The position numbers were made by a program, and so were the translations under genes. The notes beneath the pieces were generated by a model. The model was not told where the DNA came from. It saw nothing but the letters and a program-made list of their open reading frames with translations, and searched no databases. Shown one piece after another: positions 55,887 to 64,000 of a DNA stretch of 64,000 nucleotides. The stretch is taken from NCBI RefSeq assembly GCF_007860095.1, contig NZ_SJPT01000001.1:62544-126543 (forward strand), given 5' to 3'. Numbering within the stretch: position 1 is the stretch's first letter; each line of letters starts with the position of its first letter. The DNA comes from Novipirellula galeiformis. GTDB taxonomy: Bacteria > Planctomycetota > Planctomycetia > Pirellulales > Pirellulaceae.

Positions 55887-56078
55887 GCGGATCGCCCGCG
55901 ATCAGGCTACGAAACGGCCTTTGCTTTGACGGCCCTGAGGCACCGGGTAACCTGCGTGATCTGGGCGTTCGTCCGCTCGACCAAAAAGCATTGGTGCGAT
56001 CCCCCACACCTCTGGGAATTCCGTTAGAATCGTGCTCCAAGCGCAGGTCCCATTCGAATCCCCTTTGCAAACCGCAAC

Positions 56079-57083
56079 ATGAGCACCACAGTCGAGTCGA
56101 TGCAGAGCCAGGCTGACGAGTTTCGGGAGCGATACGCTTCGGTGCGTGAGATGATCGGACGTGTGATCGTTGGTCACGACGAGATCGTGCATGGCGTATT
56201 GACCGCCATGCTCTGTGGTGGCCACTGTTTGCTTGAGGGCGTTCCGGGGCTCGGGAAAACGATGCTCGTGAGAACGCTTGCCGAAGTGCTCCACCTGAAC
56301 TTCAACCGTATCCAATTCACCCCCGACTTGATGCCAGCGGACATCCTCGGCACCAACTTGATCAACGAAGACGAGCACGGCCATCGTAAGTTCGAGTTCC
56401 AAAAGGGACCCGTCTTTACCCAAATCCTGCTGGCCGACGAAATCAACCGGGCGACTCCCAAAACCCAATCGGCGATGCTGGAAACGATGCAAGAAGGAAC
56501 CGTCACGGCGGCGGGACATCGATTCATTCTCGATAAACCCTTCTTTGTTTTGGCGACCCAAAACCCGATCGAACAAGAGGGGACGTACCCGTTGCCGGAA
56601 GCGCAGATGGACCGCTTTCTGTTCAAATTGGTCGTCGGATACAGTTCGCGAGAAGATTTAAACGAGATCGTCGATCGCACGACGCGCGGTGTCAAAACCG
56701 AAATCGAAAAAGTGATGGATGGCGCGGAAATCATGAAGTGGCAATCGCTTGTCCGCGAGGTGATTCTTGCACCGCACGTCCAGGACTACCTGGTGCGATT
56801 GACATTGGCGACCCATCCCGAGGGCGCTCACAGCGTCAAAGCGACCAACGACTACATCCGCTGGGGCAGCAGCCCACGCGGTGCTCAAACCTTGGCCTTG
56901 GCATCGAAAGTTCGCGCCTTGCTTGATGGACGCTATAACGTCAGTTTCGAGGACATCCGTCGCGTCTACTTGCCCGCGATGCGACATCGCGTGTTGCTGA
57001 ATTTCGAAGCGCAAGCCGAAGGGATCCAGCCGGACCAAGTGCTCTTGGACGTGCTCGAAAAAGTCCCCGAAAAAGCCGACTGA
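56079..57083 (+). CDS. MoxR family AAA+ ATPase
   Basis: A 334-residue ATPase with Walker A LLEGVPGLGKTMLVRTLAEV (about residues 51-70), Walker B ILLADEINRATPKTQSAMLE and sensor FVLATQNPIEQEGTYPLPEA. This is the canonical MoxR/RavA pattern (LPEAQMDRFLFK). MoxR proteins remodel VWA-domain partners. The usual DUF58 and VWA genes are absent here; the next gene encodes a WD40-like protein instead. Start ATG at 56079. Confidence 0.95.
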   Translation: MSTTVESMQSQADEFRERYASVREMIGRVIVGHDEIVHGVLTAMLCGGHCLLEGVPGLGKTMLVRTLAEVLHLNFNRIQFTPDLMPADILGTNLINEDEHGHRKFEFQKGPVFTQILLADEINRATPKTQSAMLETMQEGTVTAAGHRFILDKPFFVLATQNPIEQEGTYPLPEAQMDRFLFKLVVGYSSREDLNEIVDRTTRGVKTEIEKVMDGAEIMKWQSLVREVILAPHVQDYLVRLTLATHPEGAHSVKATNDYIRWGSSPRGAQTLALASKVRALLDGRYNVSFEDIRRVYLPAMRHRVLLNFEAQAEGIQPDQVLLDVLEKVPEKAD

Positions 57084-57168
57084 GACTCGCTCCATGAGCG
57101 TCCTGGCCTGCCTCCCCTTCCTTCCTTTCCCACCCCTGCCACCTTTCTACCCATCAAGAGCGGATTCG

Positions 57169-58527
57169 ATGAACAAACGATTTGTTGATTTGGTTTCCCT
57201 AACCACCTTATTGCTGTGTTTGGGTGTTTCCATTGGTCATGCCGAAGACAAAACCGACAAAAAAGCAGACGCCCCTGAGGTTTGGGTGACATCGATCGCG
57301 CCGCTTACCGGCGACACGTATGTTGCCGCAACCGCAGATGGATTGCTGCTTCGCGATGCCTCGGTGAAATCGTTTACGATCGCAGCCCCGCAAACGATGA
57401 CCGATTTGTACACTCACCCGGCAGCAGTTTGGTGCGTCGATGCGACTGCCGATGGCAGCGTGGTCGCGAGTGTCGATTATCGCGGCAATCTCGTAATTTA
57501 TGACGTCGCGTCAAAGCAACCGACGACTCACGAGAAAGCGCTTGAGCGTTGGTGCCAAGCGATGCAGTTTGCTCCCGACGATAAAACCATTGTTGCCGGC
57601 AACGAAACAGGAAAGATCTTGGTCTGGGATCGGGGCGAAAACAAGGTCACCAAGTCGCTTGAACTCGATGGTCAAGCTGTGACCGCGATCAGCTTCTCAG
57701 GCGACGGAAAACAGATTGCCGCCGCCGACGGGGGCGGGCATGTCCATTTGATTGAGTGGCCCGAATTGAAAGCGGCTGGCAAAATCAAAGTCAGCGATGC
57801 CCCCGTTTGGAGCGTCGCTTACGCCGCTGGAAAACTGATGATCGGCAGCGGTGATCGCAACTTGTATCGCTGTGAGCCCAAAGCCGATGCGAAGCCAGAA
57901 CGGATGACGCGTGCCAGTGATTGGGTCACCCAATTTGTGGTCTCCAAGACCGGAAAAGTAGCGGCGGCGGAACTGGGCGGCAAACTCTACTTTCCGATGC
58001 TTAACGAAACGTACGACGTCGGTTCGGATGTCACCCCCGTGAAGAGCGGCGTATGGGCGCTGTGCTTCCATGACGACAAAACGTTGCTGGTGGGCACTCG
58101 CAAAGACGGTGTCGTGGCGGTCAAAGAATCCGAGGGCTGGAGCAAGCCATTGCCGCCAGTGGTCGACCCCAAACCTGAAGAGGAAGTGAAGCCAGAACCC
58201 ACCGCCGAAGAAAAGGAAAAGATGGCAGCGACTGAGAAGGCCGCTGCCGAGAAGGCGGCTGCGGAAAAGGCGGCTGCCGAGAAGATGGCCGCGGAGAAAG
58301 CAGCTGCTGCTAAAAAGGCCGCGGCGGAGAAGATGGCTGCTGAGAAAGCCGCTGCTGAGAAAGCCGCTGCTGAGAAAGCCGCTGCTGAGAAAGCCGCTGC
58401 TGAGAAAGCCGCTGCCGAAAAAGCCGCTGCCGAAAAAGCCGCTGCCGAGAAAGCCGCTGCCGAGAAAGCCGCTGCCGAGAAAGCCGCTGCTGAGAAGGCC
58501 GCTGCGGAAGAACCAGCAAAGGAGTAG
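57169..58527 (+). CDS. Exported WD40-like protein with AAAEK repeat tail
   Basis: The ATG at 57169 (MNKRFVDLVSLTTLLLCLGV) gives a signal peptide cleaved near GHAED; the frame is open to 57094. Residues about 30-340 are WD40/beta-propeller repeats (VWCVDATADGSVVASVDYRG, AMQFAPDDKTIVAGNETGKI, AVTAISFSGDGKQIAAADGG). The last roughly 95 residues are an Ala/Glu/Lys repeat, AAAEK with AEKM variants, predicted to be one long helix like the TolA central domain. It may span periplasm or link envelope layers. It follows the MoxR gene at 85 bp. Confidence 0.85.
   Translation: MNKRFVDLVSLTTLLLCLGVSIGHAEDKTDKKADAPEVWVTSIAPLTGDTYVAATADGLLLRDASVKSFTIAAPQTMTDLYTHPAAVWCVDATADGSVVASVDYRGNLVIYDVASKQPTTHEKALERWCQAMQFAPDDKTIVAGNETGKILVWDRGENKVTKSLELDGQAVTAISFSGDGKQIAAADGGGHVHLIEWPELKAAGKIKVSDAPVWSVAYAAGKLMIGSGDRNLYRCEPKADAKPERMTRASDWVTQFVVSKTGKVAAAELGGKLYFPMLNETYDVGSDVTPVKSGVWALCFHDDKTLLVGTRKDGVVAVKESEGWSKPLPPVVDPKPEEEVKPEPTAEEKEKMAATEKAAAEKAAAEKAAAEKMAAEKAAAAKKAAAEKMAAEKAAAEKAAAEKAAAEKAAAEKAAAEKAAAEKAAAEKAAAEKAAAEKAAAEKAAAEEPAKE
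58230..58505. repeat. 15-bp in-frame repeat array (AAAEK)
   Basis: About eighteen 15-bp units such as GCTGCTGAGAAAGCC encode the pentapeptide repeat at the C-terminus of the WD40-like protein. Units differ mainly at third positions, so the array is under some coding constraint or of mixed age. Confidence 0.9.
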
Positions 58528-59029
58528 CCCTTATCGCATCCCCATTCCCCCTGACGACGTGACGTCTCGGACAGCGTGGGAAAAATCTTCGACTGACGGG
58601 CGATATTGGATCCGCGGTTCGGCGTCTGCCGGGCCGCTTTGGATCACCGAATCTCAATAAGGGGATCGGCCGCTAGCAGCCTACGTGACTCCCTTGTTGT
58701 CGTCGAAGGTGGTTTGGTAGCGTATCGGCATGGGTGACTCGCTCTTTCGCTCGGTTTTCTGCCTTTCCGCTGCTGGCACGCGCGCCCTATCGCTCAAAGT
58801 AGATATGATTGTCGATAGAGCGGGCGTCCTTAAACACTTATCCAAACCTCGTCATTTACTCCCCGGCGTCCGGCCCTGCAGGAAGGTAAGAGGCGAGCGA
58901 CCGCGGGGCGGATCGTGCTAGGGCGGTCACGAGGGCAGGGCCTTGGCTGCGACTCAACCACTTGCCTCCTCCCTCCGTCTGCCCCCCCTCCCCAGAATAA
59001 TCGCCCACCGAATCAAGCCCTTAAACACC
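58528..59029. other. Intergenic, no gene seen
   Basis: About 500 bp before the PSP1 gene. Frames on both strands lack protein character. No RNA gene or repeat recognised. Confidence 0.5.
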
Positions 59030-59932
59030 ATGTCAAACGCTCCCCCAGAGACCGCCACCGCGAAACCAGAAACCCCAGGGCGGCTTGAATACGTCGTCCG
59101 TTGCGGTTCGATGCGAATACTGGGCGTGATGGCGGCCAAACAACCGTTTCGCTACGGTGATCAAGTCGTCGTGCGTACGTCGCGCGGGACCGAGATTGGC
59201 ACGGTGCTTTGCGAAGCGACTCCGGCAGCGGTCGACCATATTGAAGAGCCAACCGAAGGTTCGATCGTGCGCGCCCTGACGGCGGACGATCAAAACCAAT
59301 GGAAACACCTCGAATCGAAGGCACGCGAGGACATTGCCGCATGCCAAACGCTCGCCTCGAAGTTGAATTTGCAAATGGACGTCGTCGATGCCGAGCGTAT
59401 TCTTGGCGGCGAACGGATGGTCGTCTATTACTTGGCCGAGCAACGGATCGACTTTCGACAACTGGTTCGAGACTTAGCCAGTCATTTTCAAACGCGGATC
59501 GAAATGCGTCAGATTGGGGTTCGCGACGAGGCAAAGTTGTTGGCCGATTACGGTGACTGTGGGCAACCGATTTGTTGTGCCAACCATCTCAGCAAAATGC
59601 CTCCGGTTTCGATGCGGATGGCCAAGTTACAGAAAGCGACATTGGACCCCACCAAGATCTCGGGACGCTGTGGTCGCTTGAAATGTTGCCTGCGTTACGA
59701 GTTCGATACTTACGAGGAGTTGGCTGCCGAATTGCCGCCAATCGGAAGTCAGATTTTGACCCGTGACGGAAGTGCGATGGTACTGGGGCAAGACATTTTG
59801 TCACAACAATTGGCGATCAAGACCGAAGATGGCCGCCGCATCATGCTCTCCGGATCCGACGTGATCTCGATCACCAAGCGGGGTACGAATGAAAAGAAAC
59901 CCCACACCAAAAAGAAAAAGAAGAAGAAGTGA
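59030..59932 (+). CDS. PSP1/RicT-like protein
   Basis: The ATG at 59030 (MSNAPPETATAKPETPGRLE) gives 300 residues. The PSP1 domain covers about residues 20-250: GDQVVVRTSRGTEIGTVLCE, RMVVYYLAEQRIDFRQLVRD, then YGDCGQPICCANHLSKM and GRCGRLKCCLRYEFDTYEE with the conserved Cys set that binds Fe-S clusters in Bacillus RicT (YaaT). RicT with RicA and RicF controls RNA processing there; neither partner is in the window. The C-terminus is a Lys-rich tail. Confidence 0.87.
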   Translation: MSNAPPETATAKPETPGRLEYVVRCGSMRILGVMAAKQPFRYGDQVVVRTSRGTEIGTVLCEATPAAVDHIEEPTEGSIVRALTADDQNQWKHLESKAREDIAACQTLASKLNLQMDVVDAERILGGERMVVYYLAEQRIDFRQLVRDLASHFQTRIEMRQIGVRDEAKLLADYGDCGQPICCANHLSKMPPVSMRMAKLQKATLDPTKISGRCGRLKCCLRYEFDTYEELAAELPPIGSQILTRDGSAMVLGQDILSQQLAIKTEDGRRIMLSGSDVISITKRGTNEKKPHTKKKKKKK

Positions 59933-60052
59933 TCTCCACGGCCCCTTCGCTCTCGACCTAGTGGGCACCGTAAGCGCGTCCGAACGAGGACGACTCGGGG
60001 GATCGGTGAACGGCGAGGCACCGCCGAAGCGACGCTCTGGAAGGGTCACATC

Positions 60053-60157
60053 ATGATGGCCCAGAACATTGACGCAGGAGCCGATTCCATCTACCTTGAT
60101 CCCCAACTCGCTCGGCGATTGAACAAAGAATCGCTTTTGTTGACGAGGATTTATTGA
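60053..60157 (+). CDS. Candidate 34-residue ORF
   Basis: ATG-ATG at 60053-60058 opens a 34-codon frame (MMAQNIDAGADSIYLDPQLA onwards) whose TGA stop overlaps the TTG start of the next gene. It is too short to assign. It may be a leader peptide or a chance frame. Confidence 0.25.
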   Translation: MMAQNIDAGADSIYLDPQLARRLNKESLLLTRIY

Positions 60158-60471
60158 GTCTTACACGCGTTCACGATAAGCTTTCGCTCGGAAGCTTCAT
60201 CCGCCACTTTTCGAATTTTCACCGGGACTACGAAATGCTTTCTTTGAATTCCTCGCTACTGTTGGGGCGTCGCGGTGGCGGGCTTGGCGGCATGGTCGGT
60301 TGGTTCATCCGAATTGTGATCTATGACATCTGCATCACCGGCATCTCGGATGTTTTCGGTGTTTCGCGGATGGTCGCGTTGTTCATCTTTCTAGGGATCC
60401 TGGGTTTGATCTCGCTGGGCGGCTACTTGCTTCGTAACAAGTACGCGACCGGCGCGGCAGACGACTTTTGA
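60154..60471 (+). CDS. Small membrane protein
   Basis: A 105-residue protein starting with TTG at 60154 or at ATG 60232. After a charged N-terminus (HDKLSLGSFIRHFSNFHRDY) come two membrane segments: GLGGMVGWFIRIVIYDICIT and ALFIFLGILGLISLGGYLL. Function unknown. It precedes the AIM24 gene by 92 bp on the same strand. Confidence 0.6.
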   Translation: MSLTRVHDKLSLGSFIRHFSNFHRDYEMLSLNSSLLLGRRGGGLGGMVGWFIRIVIYDICITGISDVFGVSRMVALFIFLGILGLISLGGYLLRNKYATGAADDF

Positions 60472-60563
60472 TTTCCCTGATTCGAAACGCAGGCGGTTCG
60501 TCTTTTCCAATTTTTTGTTGAAGCCTCTGAAACACGAGCGTTCAGATCGCTCCTCCAAAGCCC

Positions 60564-61319
60564 ATGGAATTTTGTGTAAAGCACGCCCCGGTTTGTTCGA
60601 CGCTCGAGTTCTCGTTGTCGCAGGACGAATACGTCGTCGCACAACCCAATAGCATGTTGACGATGACCGCGGGGATCGTGATTTCAGCGCATGCCGGACG
60701 CTTAGAGTCTCCCGCGGCGTTGAGTTCCCCCGCGGGTGAACGAGCAATCGCATCGTCATCGCCATCGCCACGCGGCCGCAGCTCGTGGTTGGGCGGTTTC
60801 AAAAGCATGCTTGGCGGCGAGAGTTTCTTTACCGCGGAGTTCCGTGCCAAGTCGGACGAGCAAACCGTCGTACTAGCACCGGAAAGCTACGGCGACATCG
60901 TGGCCTTGGATTTGCAACCTGATACAGGCTATTTTCTGACCCGTGGTTCGTACTTAGCCAACGTCGGCTCGACCAATGTGCGGGTCAAGTACGGTGGGTT
61001 GAAGGGCATGATGAGCAAAAAAGGTTTGTTCTTGATGCACGCGACTGGGCATGGAACCGTGTTCTGCCATTCCTACGGTGCGATTGTGCATCACAGGCTT
61101 TCTGCGAACGAAACCTTGCTCGTTGACAATCGGTTCATGGTCGCGTTTTCCGACACCGTCCAATATCGCCTCGTCAAAGCGTCGGACTCATTAAAGGATT
61201 CGCTGATGTCTGGCGAAGGTTTGATCAACCACTATAGCGGCCCCGGTGACATCTATTACCAGACACGCGGCAAACCGAGTGGCGGATTCTTGACAACTCT
61301 GATCGACGTGGCCTTTTGA
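60564..61319 (+). CDS. AIM24/TIGR00266 family protein
   Basis: A 251-residue beta-rich protein of the AIM24 (YydA-like TIGR00266) family. It shows FSLSQDEYVVAQPNSMLTMT, FFTAEFRAKSDEQTVVLAPE, VALDLQPDTGYFLTRGSYLA and LSANETLLVDNRFMVAFSDT, the double-propeller-like beta pattern of the family. Members are widespread and poorly understood; yeast Aim24 acts in mitochondrial membrane organisation. The M48 protease gene begins one base after its stop, so they are cotranscribed. Confidence 0.87.
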   Translation: MEFCVKHAPVCSTLEFSLSQDEYVVAQPNSMLTMTAGIVISAHAGRLESPAALSSPAGERAIASSSPSPRGRSSWLGGFKSMLGGESFFTAEFRAKSDEQTVVLAPESYGDIVALDLQPDTGYFLTRGSYLANVGSTNVRVKYGGLKGMMSKKGLFLMHATGHGTVFCHSYGAIVHHRLSANETLLVDNRFMVAFSDTVQYRLVKASDSLKDSLMSGEGLINHYSGPGDIYYQTRGKPSGGFLTTLIDVAF

Positions 61320-61320
61320 C

Positions 61321-62586
61321 ATGAATCGGCAAGCGGTACCTAAACGCGACGCATTGCTCGGCCAGCTGCGTCGAGCAAACCAATACACCGCGGTGTGGGT
61401 CGCGATGCGAGTGATCGCCATCGTCGGACTGCTCGCCTTCATTCGTTGGGACCAAGTCTTCTTTGCACCGATTGTCTCGGTCACCGCGTGCCTTATCATC
61501 GTGGGTCCGTTCGCGATGGAGTTGCTGAGAACTTGGGGGCAACGCAAAAAGCGGCTCGAAGACATCAAGGATTCAACCCGCTTTGGTGATCTCGACAAAT
61601 ACAAGCTGCAAACACTTTATCGCGAAACGCTGCAACGGCTGAAGTTGCCTGACGAACGATTGCCCGTCTACGTGACCAACGACAAATCACTCAACGCCGG
61701 TGCGGTCCGATTGGGCCGATTGTTTGGTCGACTCAACGGAATCTACCTCCATCGCCAAGTGCTCCACAAACTTCGCGGCGACGAGGTGCAAGCGATCATG
61801 GGGCACGAACTTGGTCACTACTATCGCTTCTATTTGGCGGACCAGCGGTTTCGGCTTTTGACGTTGTTACTCGGTGCGCTGCTTGGCGTCTTTGTGGTCC
61901 AGTTGACCGACGCGCAGGGCTACCTCGGATTGATCATCGTCTCGGCGACCAGCTCTGCTTTTTGGTTTGTAAGTGGCATCCCCACGATGCGGCACGGTCG
62001 CGCGATCGAGCACCTCTGTGACGATTTTGGGTCACAGGTGCAAGGGATCGAGTCGTTCATCAGCAGTTTGCTAAAGATCGGCTTAGACGAAGAGATGCGA
62101 TGTTCGATCGAATTAGAAGTCATGGCGATGCACGTTGACAACGAACTTTTGAGCCCAGCGGAAGTAGCCGCCGCGGTAGAAAAATCGATCCCCTACGGGC
62201 ATGCCGCTGAACCCGAATTGTTTGATACGGTCACTCGCGAATTAAAAAACCGGACCCAAGCAAATCGCAAAGCTTCCCTTTCAGGTTTCATTAATTACCT
62301 CAGGGAAAGTGATCGCGATGAGGGAGATTTGAAAGAACGGTTAGAGCAACAAGCGAGGCAACTTAACCAAATCGATCGCCTGGAATGGGAATCGATTCTT
62401 GACGACCCACAGGACGTTCGCTTGAACGAGCGTCAAACCGAACGTTTGGTTCAGCTGATGTTAGCTGCCCCCGAAAAGTCACTGTTTCGCACTCCGGGGC
62501 ACCAGGATGGCATTCATCCTCCGGTAGCGCTGCGGATTCTCTATCTCTGGCAAAATCGAAATAGTACGACCGAGTTGAGCCTGTAG
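61321..62586 (+). CDS. M48 family metalloprotease
   Basis: A 421-residue membrane protease of the HtpX/Ste24 type. Two N-terminal membrane segments (VAMRVIAIVGLLAFIRWDQV and FFAPIVSVTACLIIVGPFAM) precede the catalytic zinc motif AIMGHELGHYYRFYLA (HExxH). Two more membrane segments follow (LLTLLLGALLGVFVVQLT, YLGLIIVSATSSAFWFVSG), and the third zinc ligand may lie in GRAIEHLCDDFGSQ. A long cytoplasmic C-terminal helix region ends the protein. It probably degrades or processes membrane proteins; the neighbouring AIM24 protein may be its partner (inference). Confidence 0.88.
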   Translation: MNRQAVPKRDALLGQLRRANQYTAVWVAMRVIAIVGLLAFIRWDQVFFAPIVSVTACLIIVGPFAMELLRTWGQRKKRLEDIKDSTRFGDLDKYKLQTLYRETLQRLKLPDERLPVYVTNDKSLNAGAVRLGRLFGRLNGIYLHRQVLHKLRGDEVQAIMGHELGHYYRFYLADQRFRLLTLLLGALLGVFVVQLTDAQGYLGLIIVSATSSAFWFVSGIPTMRHGRAIEHLCDDFGSQVQGIESFISSLLKIGLDEEMRCSIELEVMAMHVDNELLSPAEVAAAVEKSIPYGHAAEPELFDTVTRELKNRTQANRKASLSGFINYLRESDRDEGDLKERLEQQARQLNQIDRLEWESILDDPQDVRLNERQTERLVQLMLAAPEKSLFRTPGHQDGIHPPVALRILYLWQNRNSTTELSL

Positions 62587-62788
62587 AAACGCAATGGCGT
62601 CGCGAAACTCATGCCGAGTTCCGCTCCCTTCCCGGTCGCCCCAAGCCCTTGGCGACATGCACCACGCCAAGGGGTGCTCTTATTCCTAGAGCATTTTTAA
62701 TTTCCCTGTAACGAACGTCGCCAGACGGCAGACCACGTTTTGGCAAACGTAGCTACGGCTTGAATCCCACGTCATTTTTCAAATGACT

Positions 62789-64000
62789 CTAAACCAGCAA
62801 TTCGAACAGCATGCGTTGTTCGTTAATGATTTGGTATTCGATGTGGCTGGCGTTCATCCGTGCGATCAACGCATCGTAGTCTTCCGCCTTGGCGATTTGG
62901 ATGCCCACCAGCGCCGGACCGGTTTCACGGTTGTGCTTCTTGGTGTACTCGAAGTGAGTGATGTCGTCGGTCGGCCCCAGCACGTTGTTCAAAAAATCGC
63001 GTAGCGCACCGGCTCGCTGCGGAAATTTGATCACAAAATAGTGCTGAAGTCCTTCGTACAATAAGGCGCGGTCGCGAATTTCTTCGGTGCGATTAATATC
63101 GTTGTTACTGCCGCTGACGATACAGACGACCGTTTTACCTTTGATCTCGGCTTTGATTTGCTCGAGTGCGGCGATCGCCAGCGCACCGGCTGGTTCGACG
63201 ACCAAGCCTTCATCGTTATAGAGCCGCAGCATCTCGCTACAAACTTTGCCTTCGGGCACGAGCAACATCTTGTGAATCACTTGCTGGGCAATCGCGAAGT
63301 TCAGATCGCCAACGCGTTTGACGGCCGCTCCATCAACAAAATTATCAATGCTGTCGAGCGTGACCACCTTGCCCTGTTTCAAGCTTTCATACATGGCCGG
63401 CGCCCCCGACGGCTCGACGCCGATCACCTTCGTCGACGGCGAGCATTGGTGAAAATAACTTCCCAATCCCGAGATCAGCCCCCCACCGCCGACTGCGACC
63501 AAAACAAAATCGATCGGGTCGGGGTGGTCTTCGAGGATTTCGAGCCCCACGGTCCCTTGACCTGCGATGATCCCGGGATCGTCAAAGGGAGGCACGTAGG
63601 TCAGCCCTTCGGAGGTCGCCTTGTGAGCTTCGGCAGCCGCATCATCAAAGGTGTCGCCAACGAGGATGACCTCAACATATGCTTTCCCGAACAAACGAAC
63701 CTTGTCGACCTTTTGCTTGGGCGTCACCATCGGCATATAAATTCGCCCTTGGATCTGCATTGCATTGCAGGCGTACGCGAAGCCTTGCGCGTGATTGCCT
63801 GCGCTCGCACACACCACACCGGCCGCCCGCTGGGCTTCGGTCAATTGCGTCATGCGGTTGTACGCCCCCCGAATCTTGTAGCTGCGTACGTCCTGCAAAT
63901 CCTCTCGCTTGAGCAACACGTTGGCATCAAAGGCAAGCGACAAACGCGTGCTCGGCAACAACGGCGTCCGGCGAACGATCGCGCGAATCCGCTTTTCGGC
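62789..64000 (-). CDS. ilvA: Threonine ammonia-lyase, 5' end beyond the window
   Basis: PLP enzyme that deaminates threonine to 2-oxobutyrate for isoleucine synthesis. The frame continues through the right edge (AEKRIRAIVRRTPLLPSTRL at 64000 onward), so an ATG at 63961 is not the true start. Visible are SYKIRGAYNRMTQLTEA with the PLP Lys, CASAGNHAQGFAYACNAMQI, and VAVGGGGLISGLGSYF. The C-terminal 80 residues (YFVIKFPQRAGALRDFLNNV) form an ACT-like regulatory domain, as in IlvA/TdcB-type enzymes. Partial at the 5' end. Confidence 0.93.
   Translation of the reverse strand, partial: AEKRIRAIVRRTPLLPSTRLSLAFDANVLLKREDLQDVRSYKIRGAYNRMTQLTEAQRAAGVVCASAGNHAQGFAYACNAMQIQGRIYMPMVTPKQKVDKVRLFGKAYVEVILVGDTFDDAAAEAHKATSEGLTYVPPFDDPGIIAGQGTVGLEILEDHPDPIDFVLVAVGGGGLISGLGSYFHQCSPSTKVIGVEPSGAPAMYESLKQGKVVTLDSIDNFVDGAAVKRVGDLNFAIAQQVIHKMLLVPEGKVCSEMLRLYNDEGLVVEPAGALAIAALEQIKAEIKGKTVVCIVSGSNNDINRTEEIRDRALLYEGLQHYFVIKFPQRAGALRDFLNNVLGPTDDITHFEYTKKHNRETGPALVGIQIAKAEDYDALIARMNASHIEYQIINEQRMLFELLV

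Overview
The window is chromosomal DNA from a planctomycete, most likely a Rhodopirellula-like member of the Pirellulaceae. This is inferred from gene content, without any search. The pointers are a multi-EF-hand Gly/Arg-rich exported protein, remnants of a sulfatase and of a PQQ-type beta-propeller protein, a sialidase, DUF4832 and Gfo/Idh/MocA proteins, Ser/Thr kinases of the planctomycete type, BRCT and RicT-like proteins, few clear Shine-Dalgarno sites, and long non-coding gaps between short operons. The left edge cuts a Y1 (IS200/RAYT-like) transposase on the minus strand and the right edge cuts ilvA on the minus strand. No CRISPR array, tRNA, rRNA or complete insertion sequence was seen.

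Layout. 0-12 kb: transposase 5' end, TIM-barrel sugar isomerase, DUF2141 protein, EF-hand protein, secreted hypothetical, lgt with a PDZ-like insertion, methyltransferase, rfbB, RNase P RNA (minus strand), a BRCT-MerR-TPR fusion and a Ser/Thr kinase with a degenerate receiver tail. 12-23.6 kb: small basic protein, argS with a coiled-coil insertion, rsfS, thioredoxin lipoprotein, sulfatase remnant, a MoxR-like ATPase overlapping a class 3 lipase, nadB with a strong downstream hairpin, then pssA and a PE N-methyltransferase.

23.8-33 kb, minus strand: the most distinctive block. A class II terpene cyclase (squalene-hopene cyclase family) overlaps a DUF116-polyprenyl synthase fusion. These are followed by a chorismate-lyase-like protein and a TPR lipoprotein. 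Upstream lie an O-antigen ligase, an acyltransferase and rex. The four tightly packed genes look like an isoprenoid or meroterpenoid pathway of unknown product.

33-49.8 kb: BON-like small protein, LarA-like enzyme, sialidase, DksA/TraR zinc finger, PhyH dioxygenase with a Gfo/Idh/MocA dehydrogenase, membrane protein, PDZ repeat protein coupled to mutY, zinc-ribbon protein, a GT2-ArnT-like fusion, DUF4832 protein and a DTW tRNA-modification enzyme with a long C-terminal extension. 49.9-64 kb: decayed PQQ propeller gene, small membrane protein, SLOG/molybdenum-carrier-like protein, RluA-type synthase, feoA-feoB-Cys-rich iron uptake operon behind a Fur-box-like palindrome, MoxR ATPase, WD40 protein with an AAAEK tail, RicT-like PSP1 protein, AIM24 protein, M48 protease and ilvA.

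A recurring feature across the window is the short perfect tandem duplication (units of 12-21 bp). These lie in intergenic DNA, in decaying genes, and in frame in the disordered linkers of intact genes.
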